Origin: Acorus gramineus
Lineage: Eukaryota > Streptophyta > Magnoliopsida > Acorales > Acoraceae
Length of the DNA: 64,000 bases
Direction of reading: 5' to 3'
NCBI GenBank assembly: GCA_030737835.1
Contig: JAUJYN010000066.1
Coordinates: 124,001-188,000 of the forward strand
This document shows, piece after piece, positions 32,498 through 44,100 of this stretch; positions within the stretch are counted from its first letter, which is position 1, and every line of letters starts with the position of its first letter. The notes beneath the pieces were generated by a model that had not been told where the DNA came from, ran no database searches, and saw nothing but the letters and a program-made list of their open reading frames with translations. The position numbers and the translations under genes are program-made.

Positions 32498-35400
32498 CAA
32501 CCAATTAACTAATATCACCAATAAAAACAACAAAAAAATCATAATTTAAATAACACTAATCCCACCATCACTATTTGAGACATTCAACAGTCTCTCTGTC
32601 AACCACCACTATTTAAACTATTCGACAGTCTCTCTATCAATCACTATTTGAGACATTCGACAGTCTCCTTGTCAACCACCACTATTTAAATCATTCGACA
32701 GTCTCCCTGTCAACCATTATTTAAATCATTCGACAAACTCTTTGTCAACCTTCTTTTAAAACTTTCGACAGTTGGTTTGTCGACCTGAGAAAACAATTTA
32801 AATTTGTTCATCTTTGTTGTTATTCGCATTTGATGTTAGTTAATTGGTTGGGCTTTGTATAGAGAATATTTGGGTTGAACAAATCACATGTGTATTGTTT
32901 GGATTTAGAGATGTGATGGATTTTGGGTGCGATTATGTGTATGGTTTGAGGAATTGATTGTTGCATTAAGTATTTCAATTTCCTTTGTTGTTTGAATAAT
33001 GCGTGTTGTTGAATTTAGGGTTATTAGTGTTTAAGAATGGTAACCTCTTGGTCTTGAATTGAATATGATTTTGTTAGATTTCTTAGGTGCATGACTAACT
33101 TCATTATTTTTTTCTCTAGTAATGATAGTTTTGATTTGTCTAGTATTTAATTTAACTGAAATGCCTGGTTGTGATACCTTTGGAGTTCACCTTATTGCAA
33201 TTATGTTCGTGCTTTTTTTAATGTGTTAAGAGTTGAGTGAATATATTGTAAATGTTGAATGAAATGTCAATGTGAATGTGATTGTGAATGCGTTTATATT
33301 TTAATGTATATTGAATGTTGAATGTGGTCGAATGTGTCTCAGGTCGACAGAACAACTGTCGAATATTTTAAAGGAAGGTTGATAGAGCGTTTGTCAAATA
33401 TTTTAAATGGTGGTTGACAGACCTACTGTCCATTGTTCTTGTTAGAATGAGAGAATGAAATAATGGGAATCCTTGTATTCCATTTAGGGTTTAATCCCTT
33501 TATATACAAATATACAAAAGTTACACGTGTAATACACTATGCCTATAATGACATAACATATATAATCTAACAGCCTCCCTCAAACTCACGGTGGATCATA
33601 CAAAGTAAGTTTGCGAAGGAGAAACTGAAATCAAGGAATTGGATGTGACTTCGTGAAGAAATCAGCAAGTTGTTCGGCAGAGAAAATATGCGGAAGCGAT
33701 AGTGTCTCTGGAAGAAAGTGCTGATGAACGAAGTGACAATCGATCACAATGTGTTTGGTCCTCTCATGAAAAACTGGATTGCTGGCAATCTGAATAGTAG
33801 AGTGGTTATCACAATGAAGAGAAGTAGGACCAGTCATAGTAACTCCTAGATCCACCAAGAGACGTCTAAGATGAACAATCTCCTTGGTAGTGATGGCCAT
33901 GGCTCGATACTCAGCCTCATTGTTGGATAGTGAAACAACCTCCTGCTTCTTGCTGCGCCAAGAAATAATAGAATCTCCCAGAAATATGCAGAACCCAGTG
34001 GTGGAGAGTCTAATGGCCAGATCTCCATCCCAATCAGTATCAGTGTAGGCACTGAGAACCAAAGTCGAAGAGGACGACAGATAGATCGATCTGGTGATAG
34101 TACCGCGTAAATATCTGAGAATACGCATAAGAGCACCATAATGCACTGATCGAGGAGCCGAGACAAACTGACTAACAATACTGATGGCATGAGCAATGTC
34201 AGGTTTGGTGATGCAAAGATACACAAGCTGACCAACGATCTGTCTATATCGAGTTGGGTCTGGGAGGAGCTCACCATCTGTAGGACAAAGTTTTGCATGA
34301 AGCTCAAGAGGGGTATCTGAGAGGGCAGCGTGCTCAAGAATGTTAGCCGTATACTTCTGTTGAGAAAGTAGAATCCCATGATCACTCTGTGTAATCTCGA
34401 GACCAAGGAAGTAGCGAAGAGTACCGAGATCTTTCATCTGAAATTGTCGACTGAGGTGATTCTTGACCATAGTAATATCGGCGAAGTCATTGCCAGTGAT
34501 AATCATGTCATCAACATATAGAAGAAGGATAACTCGGTCCTGCGATGAGGATCGCACAAACATAGAGTGGTCCTAGAGGCTCTCGAGAAAATCGACTGCT
34601 AGAATAACGCTGTGAAAACGCTCAAACCAGGCATGAGGTGCTTGTTTGAGACCGTATATAGCCTGTCAAAGATGACAAACATGCTGAGGAGGAGTGTTGA
34701 GACCTGGAGGTGGCTGCATATAAACAATCTTAGATAAATCACCGTGAAGAAAAGCATTCTTCACGTCCATCTGAAAGAGAGGCCAGCGACAAACAGCTGC
34801 AACAGCAAGAAGGGTGTGAATAGTAGTCATCTGAGCAACGGGAGCAAAGGTCTCCTCATAGTCAATATCATACTCCTATGAGAAACCTCTGGCAACAAGA
34901 CGAGTCTTATGTCTTTCAATGGATCCATCAGGGCGATGCTTGATCTTGAAGATCCATTTGCAGCTGATAGGTGTAACGCCAACTGGAAGGGGAACAACAT
35001 CCCAAGTCTGTGTCTGCTCAAATGCCTAAAACTCCTCAACCATGGCCTGCTACCACTCAGGGTACTCGACTGCCTCTCGATAGGATTGTGGTGAGATAAG
35101 CCTGGAACTGTGGAGAATAGGTACTCACGGATGCAAAGTCAAATCGGTCAAGTGGTCCATATTCAAAACTGAAGCGGACAGGTGGATGACGCTCACGCTG
35201 AGGGTAGCGAGTCGAGGGACGAGGATCCATATCAGAGGGAGGTGTGTCAGCCGTGGAAGACAGAGTATCAGTGGAGTCATCAATAAGAGGAGCTAGAGGA
35301 GACACAATAGGAGGAGAACTGGGAGGACCATGAGAGTTGGATGTAAGAGAGCCAAGAGGAGACTCAGGGAGAGCAGAAGTAGGAGCGGGCTCAAGCACAA

Positions 35401-38400
35401 CAGACGGCCCGGGAAGAGATAGAGACTCAATAGGAGAGATCTGAACAGGAGAAGGCAAAGGAGGAGGGATCTGAACAGGAGAAGGGGAGGCAGTGGGTGT
35501 AGAAGAAAAATAGGGAACGTCCTTGACAAATGACACATGATGAGCGAGCCAAAAACGATCTCCAACAGGATCGTAGCAGCGATATCCCTTGTGTTCGAAA
35601 CTAATCCCCAAGAATACACACTTGACTGACCGAGCAGCCAACTTGGTGCGTTGATGAGGAGGGAGAAGTACAAAACAAGTACGCCCAAAGCAGTGAAGTC
35701 TGCTATAATCAGGTTTGAAGGAGTAAAGGCGTTCATGAGGAGTCATACCAGAGAGGACAGAGGAAGGAGTGATATTGATAAGATGAACAGATAGAAGAGC
35801 AGCCTCAGCCCAAAATTTGCTGGGGACTGAAGAAGAAAGCAAGAGGGAACGAGTCGCCTTAAGAATATGGCGATGTTTTCTTTCAGTAACACCATTCTGC
35901 TCATGAGTATAGGGGCATGATTGCTGAAAGAGAGTGCCATGAGAATGAAGAAGAAAACGCATCATGGAGGAGATATATTCTCGAGCACAATCAGACTTGA
36001 AGGTCTTGATACGAGTCTGAAACTGGGTGTGAATCATAGTGGTAAATACCTCATATATCTTTGGAATCTTAGATCGATGACGCAATAAATAGATCCAAAT
36101 AAAACAAGAATAGTCATCAATAAAACTGATATAATATGAAAAATCACTCTTCGATGTGATATGAGAAGGATCCCAGATATCAGAATGAATAAACTCAAAC
36201 GGACTAGAGGACTGATGACTACTAGAATGGAATGGAGTAGCAACAGGTTTGGCCAATTTACAGCCCTCACAAGCAGAAAGAGGAGAAAAGGAAACACGAC
36301 CTAAATCATCAGATTGAATAAGATCTTTAAGTCGAGACTCAGAAATATGACCTAACCTTTTATGCCACAAGTCAGCATCAAAGGTGACAGTGCCAGAAAA
36401 AGTTGAGGGATCGGGTACAGGAAGATGAAGATACTCTACATAATATAGTCCGCCAATCCTACAACCAACACCGATCCTCTGCCCTGAACGTGGATCCTGC
36501 ACAAAACACCCAGAAGAGGTAAAGGTAACGGTGAATCCAGAATCACACAATCGACTAATAGACACAAGATTCATGCAAAGATCAGGAGCATGCAAAACAA
36601 ATGATAATGAAAGGCGACCAGTGGGATGAGATGTGGTGGTGATTGATCCACACTACGTGATGACTAAAGGAGAGCCATTAGCAGTATGAATCGAAGGTAG
36701 GTGTGAGGGTGCAGGTGATCATGCAGTGAGGACAGAACTATTAGGTGTCATGGGATGTGAGGCACCCGAATCAAAGATCCAATAAATAGGAGTACCCGTA
36801 GTAGAAGACAAGGCAAAGGGAGTAGAAGAACCAGAAAGAGACTGGTGTAGAATTAGATGGTCTAAGAACTGACTGGTCTGGACAAGCTTATCCGTGCCTA
36901 AATGGAGCCAATCGATGTAGAAATCGTAGCGGCAACATGAGTAAGATGATGTCCTCGGCTTTTCGGTCTAGGACGCTTCTTAGTAGGTCTTCGTCTTTTC
37001 GGTTTATGGCGCTTCGTAGCAGGAGCGGCCCCCAAGATGCCATCATAGATAAACGACGAAGTAGTCTGACGAGACACCATAGAATAACTGCGTGTCGGAA
37101 GAGAATTGATATTTGACATTTTTTTTAAAAACGATGATGTCGGGGATGAAAAATCGATCGAAACGGACCCCTAGAACACCTTAATCGGACTTTCGGATAG
37201 GGAAGTAGGGCCGATTTAGTGTTTTTAAGAACCCGAGGTGGCCAAGGGCGGCCGGAGCGCTACCGGAGGCGGCGAAGGGCTGCCCGAGGTGGCTGAGGGC
37301 TGCCAGAGCTCGATCAGAGGTGGCGTAGGGCTGCACGAGGTGGCCGAGGGCGGTTGGAGCGTGACCTGAGGTGGCAGAGGGTTTCCCAAGGTGGTTAAGG
37401 GCTGCCGGAGCATGGCCGAAGGCCGTCCGGAGGTTGTCGGAGGGCGGTCGGCTGTAATGGCCGGCATCCTGCGGTCACCGGCGGCGGAGGGAGGCGGTTC
37501 AGGTTGTCAGAGGGCGACGGGTGGTGGCGCGCACAGGCGGCTAGGGGTGGCTCCAGGATGGCAGGGGTGAACTGGAAGGGCGAGCCAGGATGAACTGGGG
37601 CTCGTTGGGGAGGAGTCCCGAACAAGATCCCGGGAGATCTGGGATTTAGCATGCTGGTGCCCGGGAAATCCGGGAGCGTGTCCGGGAAAAACGTGTGGGC
37701 GGCTGGCACGCGGACTAGCAAATTGTGTTTGGGAATCGCAGAGGGCAGGGCACTCTGCAGGGTATGGCAGGGCGTGGCTGGGCACCTGGCAGGGAAGGGC
37801 AAGGGCGCTCGGCAGGGCATGAGAGGGCGCTCGGCAGGGTGCGGCAGGGCGCGACTGGGCACCTGGCAGGGCAGGGCGCTCGGCTCGGCATGGCAGGGCA
37901 CCTGGCAGGGCAGGGCAGAGCGCTCTGCACGGCGTGGTAGGGCGCAGCTGGGCACCTAGCAGGGTAGGGCAGGGCATGGCGTTCAGCAGGGGCTGTGCGA
38001 GCAGTGGCAGGGGCGGCGCGTGCAGCCGCAGTTGCTGCACGAGCAGCGGTAGGGGCGGCGCGCAGCGGCGGAGGGCACGACGATGACGGCGACGGTGGCA
38101 GCGGCGGTGATGGCGACGACAACGGCGGCGATGAAGGCTTCCAAAAAAAATTTAGGGTTTTTGAGGTAGTGGCTCTGATACCATGTTAGAATGAGAGAAT
38201 GAAATATTGGGAATCCTTGTATTCCATTTAGGGTTTAATCCCTTTATATACAAATATACAGGAGTTACACATGTAGTACACTACATATATAATGACATAA
38301 CACATATAATCTAACAATTCTAAAGGAATGTTGAGAGAATTTATCGAATGGTTGCAGAAATTAATGTTGTTCAAATTATGATTTTTTGGTTGGTGTGATT

Positions 38401-38413
38401 AGTTAATTGGTTG
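32498..38413. mobile_element. Fold-back DNA element with GTCGACAG-type repeats, split by a copia element
   Basis: The left end CAACCAATTAACTAAT is mirrored by ATTAGTTAATTGGTTG at the right end, followed on both sides by AATCATAATTT words. Inside the left arm (about 32565-32790) 5-6 repeats of ~45 bp carry CGACAGTCTCTCTGTCAACC-like units, each itself a small inverted repeat. Complementary units occur at 33335-33435 and just after 38317. The Ty1/copia element 33440-38316 sits in the right arm; without it the element is ~1.0 kb. I did not find its TSD. Confidence 0.7.
33440..38316 (-). mobile_element. Ty1/copia element, minus strand, 133-bp LTRs
   Basis: LTRs at 33440-33572 and 38184-38316 both start TGTTAGAATGAGAGAATG and end TCTAACA. 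The primer binding site GGCTCTGATACCA (38171-38183) is complementary to initiator tRNA-Met, and the purine tract on the minus strand (TTTGAGGGAGG) abuts the left LTR. Flanks GTTCT and ATTCT form a probable 5-bp TSD. Parts on the minus strand: a long GC-rich leader (about 38170-37120), a short gag-like start, GAG-pre-integrase and integrase (about 36595-35500), reverse transcriptase (about 35050-34200, with LLLYVDDMIITG) and RNase H (to about 33640). It is broken, with several breaks. The LTRs are alike by eye, so it is not very old. Confidence 0.9.
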
Positions 38414-38735
38414 ATGGAAGTAGACGTGTCCTATGAAGATTGCTTCATATTTGTCATGCTCAAACCGCTGTGGATTTGGGTATTTTTAAAATGGAAAAGA
38501 AGAATGTTAGGGTAAAACAACATTTTTTGGGAATGATGTCATCAATTTAACGCTATAAAAAAAGATGTTATGGTGGGAGAAATGTTTGGAAGAGAAGGTT
38601 TTTGTTGCCTGTGAAAGAAAAAGAAGATTTGGTAGAAGAGTGGATATTTTCATCATTTTAAATGGAGATACTGATGGAAAACATTCAAAAGGACCCAAAA
38701 ATAATGTACAAGACAATTTAAAAACGTAAGAAAAC
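38414..38735. other. Non-coding spacer between two DNA elements
   Basis: No feature recognised, apart from the left TSD of the next element at 38727-38735. Confidence 0.4.
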
Positions 38736-40218
38736 GGGCTCGGATCAGTTGTTTCCACCGGAAATAGAAAACATAGAAACCCAATCAATTATATTTCACC
38801 ACGTAGGATCTCAAACGGGGCACCAAACAATGTCGAAATAGAGATGTAAAAAGTGCAATGAAGTTCCTGCATAATAAAAAAATTACAAATGAGCCCTCAA
38901 ATGAATCAAGCATGATAAAACAATCATAAATGAGAAGCATTAGGTCCTGCCATAACCATTGATTCTATTTGGAGAAACAACCAGCAAAAAAAGAAAGAAG
39001 TAAGAAAGGCAAAGATTTTTTTGTTTATAATGTTATTTTTTCAAGACATTTTCTAAAGTTATTAGTAACGTCAAGATTTTGTAGTCTTTACTGGATATAT
39101 GCATGAAAGTGAAAAGTATAATGTTATGTACAATCTTTTTTTCAATCTCAATTCTAGTCTACATGTACTTTGAATATTTTAAAAATAGTATATATATCTC
39201 ATCTAATGAGGTACATGCTTTTATAAAAAATGAAGCATATACTTCAACGAATTCCATATAGATGCATTTATAGAAAATGCAAAAAATTTATATCAAAGCA
39301 TATACCTCATTAATGTAAATATATGCTTCGATGATTTTCTATTGACGCATATGAGACTGAAATTTGGGTTGAAAAAAAAATTGTGTGTAACAGCACTCGG
39401 GTAAAAAATGTTAATTTTTTTTGTTGTCATTTTCATATGTTTGTTATGAAATGACTGACTTAGATTTATTAATTAAATTTGATGATCATTTTATAATTTA
39501 ATTTGATTTATAATCACAACTACATGGAAGTTGTTTGAAATTCATATACATTTTTTATTCAATCTTTTCTGAAAAATTTGATTTTTTATTTAATAAATGG
39601 TGTGGTTGGTGGATGTGCATCTCCAAATAATAAAAATTGAAAAATGATATATATGCAATCCTATACGCAATCTACACTAATTTTTTTTTAAATATACATT
39701 TGTTTATTGCCGTACATACTATTGTATGAATTGATATATATATTGAGATACATTAGTGAACTTTTTTTATTGAAAGAATAAAAAAATTACAACCATATAC
39801 ACTGAGATAGAGAGTGCAGTATATTCACTAAGATACACCAGTTATTTTTTTATTTGAAAAATTAAAAAAATTGCAACCCCATTATCACACTGCATGAGGA
39901 GGCTTAAAAATTAGATTGAGTGTATTAATGCTCATAAAATTATTTTTTATTTAATAGGTTTTTTTCAATTCATTCAGTCGGTGATTATATTTTTGTGTTT
40001 GTTTTTTTTTTTTCAAATCAGATTGAGTATTCTATCATGCTTGATTCAATTGAGGGTCTCGTTTGTGATGGTTTTATTATGCAAGGACTTTACGGTACTT
40101 TTTACATCTCTTTTTAGACGCTATTCGGTGTCCCGTTTGAGATTCTTTTGAGATCTTACGTGGTGACATATAATTGGCTGGGTTTCATTTTTTCTGTGGA
40201 AACAGCTGATCCGAGTCC
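38736..40218. mobile_element. Long-TIR non-autonomous MULE-like element
   Basis: Inverted arms of over 200 bp begin GGGCTCGGATCAGTTGTTTC and end with GAAACAGCTGATCCGAGTCC. The similarity continues inward through CACCACGTA, GATCTCAAACGGG, GAGATGTAAAAAGT and GAATCAAGCATGATA. Flanking 9-mers TAAGAAAAC (38727-38735 and 40219-40227) are identical, a MULE-type TSD. The 1-kb core is AT-rich without ORFs. Confidence 0.85.
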
Positions 40219-40227
40219 TAAGAAAAC

Positions 40228-41140
40228 TTCAATAAGTTTCAGGGACTAGAAATTAATAAGGGGGTTGGCGGGAGAACTTGTAATTAATTTTTTCAAAATA
40301 ATTTGACATACGCACCCACTGATTTATAAGAAATGATGATAATTGAATAATTGATTTGATATGTGAAATCGCTTATATCAATGGAATAAAATTTGACTAA
40401 AATATTAATTTATTCTCACTCATGTAGACATAGTTATACATACATTCTTTGCAACCAAGCAGATATTTTGTCTTATTCATCTCTATTTCATCATATCCCA
40501 CATCAACTCCACTACTCAAAAGAGACTGATAAATTGTAAATGCCCACTTACCGAAAAAGACAAGAAATTACATAATTCATTTAATGAAACATACACTTTG
40601 TTAGCAAAATAGCAGGTGGAACTGCATCTAAGGACTGCATGCAACAACACCCTTGAGCCATTAACTTGTAGAAAAGAGAATCATCTTTGAAATTTTGAAA
40701 TTGAATGAAGCCTCATCAACAAAGTCCGGAAGTTTTGATGCCCTGATTTATGCATGTACAACAAAAGAAAACTCTGGCAGGGGAATTCATGTCAAAACTA
40801 CAACCTGGAAACACCATGGAGGATTAACCACCTTTGCATTTCCTCCCAAATTCATATAGGCCTGAAGGTTCACTCCAATTCCAAGGAAATATAGCAAAGA
40901 TGCTGAGAAATTCATTAATCTTCCAACAGTATATGTACAAGGTATAATTCGCAGTAAACCAAGAGCTTCCATCTCTAGACAATTCATATATTCCTAAGCC
41001 AAGATCTAAAAAAACCGCAACTATAAGAAGAATAATCATATAGCCTTCAATCCTATTCTGATAATTAAAATCATTATTTCATGACATTGTCATCCGGTAT
41101 CTTTGCAGAACGTCATCGGAGAAAGTGTGACTCTTCCCAT
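40228..41140. other. Probable 3' flank and UTR of the RINGv gene
   Basis: Downstream of the minus-strand RINGv stop codon. AT-rich; overlapping minus-strand open frames at 40787-41039 show no domain. Confidence 0.4.
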
Positions 41141-44100
41141 CTATAACATATTTACCCGGAAGAACCATGGAAGGATGAAGGCTATAATTAAGCAGGCCAT
41201 CAGAAAATTGCAAAATGGCTGGCCCCGCCAACAACCTCCATGCTCGGAAGAGTTTTCATTTCCATCGCCACCTACCCCATCTCTTCTCTCATTCCACGCC
41301 TCCATGAATCCATTGTCTCCCACACCGGTGATGTTCTTAGCAACCTCACCACAGATTTCGCAATATCTGTGTTGAAATTAAAAGACAGATAAGACATCCA
41401 ATTCATGAATATATTATCCATCTAAATGGAAAGCTATATAAACATTGACTAAATTTGATTTTACCAAGGACAGAAAAGTTATGAATATATTTGAGGAAAA
41501 AATTATGGATAGAGATTGATTGAGCGGTACATGTAGTTTATTCCTTGGTAAAATCATAAAATGTCAACTACTGACTAGAATCACCGAGGCTTTTTAGGTC
41601 GGTAAATATGAGCTATGTCACTTAGAGCTAAACCAAATGGAAGCCATCCAGTCATTTAAGCAGTCTGCCATCCCACGTAGTGTACTTTTTTAAGGATTGT
41701 TTTAAGACAACAATAAAATGGACCAGTGCTTGTTCTTTACTATAATGAATTAGTTGCACCGACCTGAATATTACCCAGCTATTTATAGATTCCTAGTGTT
41801 AGCCTTGATCTGCAAAAAGTCACAGAAATGAATTGCGAAAGGGTTCAGGTTGTTTGCAGACTTATTTTAAAGTATGCTACATTCTATTACTTGCTAATAT
41901 TTCAAACATTTGGCACATGGAACATGGGATCTTAAACAAACAAAAAAAAGTTCTCTTTTCTGACTTCAAAAGTCCACTAAGTTGGTCAGGTGACAGCCTT
42001 GTGTATCAGTCTTTAGAAGTAGATCTAAACCACTAACCAAGTGCAAATGCAGTTGTGCAATACCAAATCATGCTTACATTTTTCATAGAAAAAGAATGTG
42101 TTTCACATGTTGCTCATGATTGAAAAACAAGAACTTCAATCATATTGGTTTTGAAGAAAAAGAAATTTATACATAGTAGTTTAATTTTTTACTGGGGAAT
42201 GAAATAGGTTATTTTTGTTGTTTTCTGTCTCACGCTACGTCCAGTATTTCTTCCACCAAAAGCATTTTATCCACTGACAAGGTTTTCAACTCAACTTAAC
42301 TTAGCATAACCATATGTTCAACTATTTCCAACCACCAAAAATGCATGCTTGAGTGATGTGGGGACATGTATTAGACGTATTGGGTGGATATGCACACAAA
42401 CTAACATGTGTGGCTATGTGTGCATGTTGCCTCATCTTTCACTAATTTCAAGCCATCATGAAATATGGGTGGGGGGGGGGGAGACGTGAAGGAAATTCAT
42501 GCTTTTCTCTCTAAAGTTGGTGTGTCCTGACAAATAGGCCTAGGTTACCGTTGATAGTTTTGAAAATTACGGCACATAGTAGATTAGCACAGTGCCAAAC
42601 ACCTTCTTTGAAACCACAATGGTTTTTTGAAGTTCTCATGCTCTCACAGATCACCAACATCAAAAGGAACTTAATTGGGTGCCACTGGGAAGTGTTTTCT
42701 TTTGTTGGGTAGGTTTCCATTGGGAAGTTCTCAAACAATTCCTATTCCCAAAGTAGTTGATTGCTTCAAAAGCAGACATACAGAACTCCTAAGTAAAATA
42801 ATTAAATTACCAAACACACATTATAAACAAGCAAATATTATTTTTATGTCTCTAGTTGTTCTATTTTCGATTGTGACTCCGTGGCCCAATGGATAAGGAA
42901 AATACCGTGGAAGACATTTTTCTTTCAGGGGCAACAGATCATTAGAAATACAAAAAAAGTCATCTTCCTCCAAAGAAAGGGATAGCATCTCAATCCAATC
43001 TCCTTGTAGCATCTTCATTATTCAATGTAGAATGATAAAACTCCATATTACTTCTCTCCATTTATTCAATTTCATATGCACTACAGCTCCAAAAGAACAT
43101 TTCAATCATTGTCATGTTGTTTTACTTCCGAAGTACCCAACACTAAACTACTAAGCTTTTTGAAGAGTTCTTCGCCAGCATATGGTTGAAGATCCTCAAA
43201 AGAAATGTCATATATTTCTTAGAACAAAAAATTGGTACATAAACAACTAACACTGCTAGAAATACATGATGGGGATTCAAGTCCCTTTTTATACACAGCA
43301 GGACTACAGAAACTAAGATGATTGGAAGTCTACTGAAGACCTATGGATGGAAATATTTGGATAATGGCAGGACACAGATTAAGAATCTGACTTGTGGATG
43401 GATATCATTGGATGATGGCAGGACACACAGATTAATTATTCCTCCATTTTAAGCTTTCCAAGTATTGATTACAACATCCTCAACAATTATGACTCATCTA
43501 TACCAGTCCTGGGATTCTTATATATAATTTCTAGGAGTACACGAGTAGTAGACATCAGATGGACAATCAATAATTGAACTTAAATCTCGTCAACCAAATT
43601 CCAAAACTTAATCCAAGGATAGCATCATAGCAGACCTCAATTGATGGAACGTCGTTTTATATTTTATGTTGATGTTAATAGACTAAAATATGCACTAGAC
43701 GAAATCTGGCCATCCTAAAGTTCCTTTCAGCCGTTCAACTTTAGCCAGCATTGACAAGGTATGGGACCAAATATGAGCATATAGTGATTCAATCAATTCA
43801 ATTTAATTTTGAGACTATTAATTAACAAACATTAACTTTATAGTTAAAATAACCTCATGCACCAAATGTTTTATAGATGTTACAGAATAAATAGAACTTC
43901 TGAAATTTGCCATACAAATATATTTTTAAATTGACATTGCATGAATTAATATGTACAGATATATGTGTTCATAGTTCTTTGATTTGTAAATCATTTTATA
44001 GTGAAACCAAGATCCAAAAGGTATTGTTGTAACATCAACCACCCATAAGGTAGTACAAGACATCAAGAGAAATACATAACATGCAAAGAAATGTGATAAC

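Noticed and set aside
32480-32800. CRISPR-like spaced repeats
   Set aside because: The repeats are variable plant fold-back units with degenerate spacing and inverted partners elsewhere in the element. The genome is eukaryotic.
37225-38122. Pro/Ala-rich frames up to 186 codons in the copia leader
   Set aside because: Low-complexity readings of GC-rich leader repeats, inconsistent between strands, with no gag motif.
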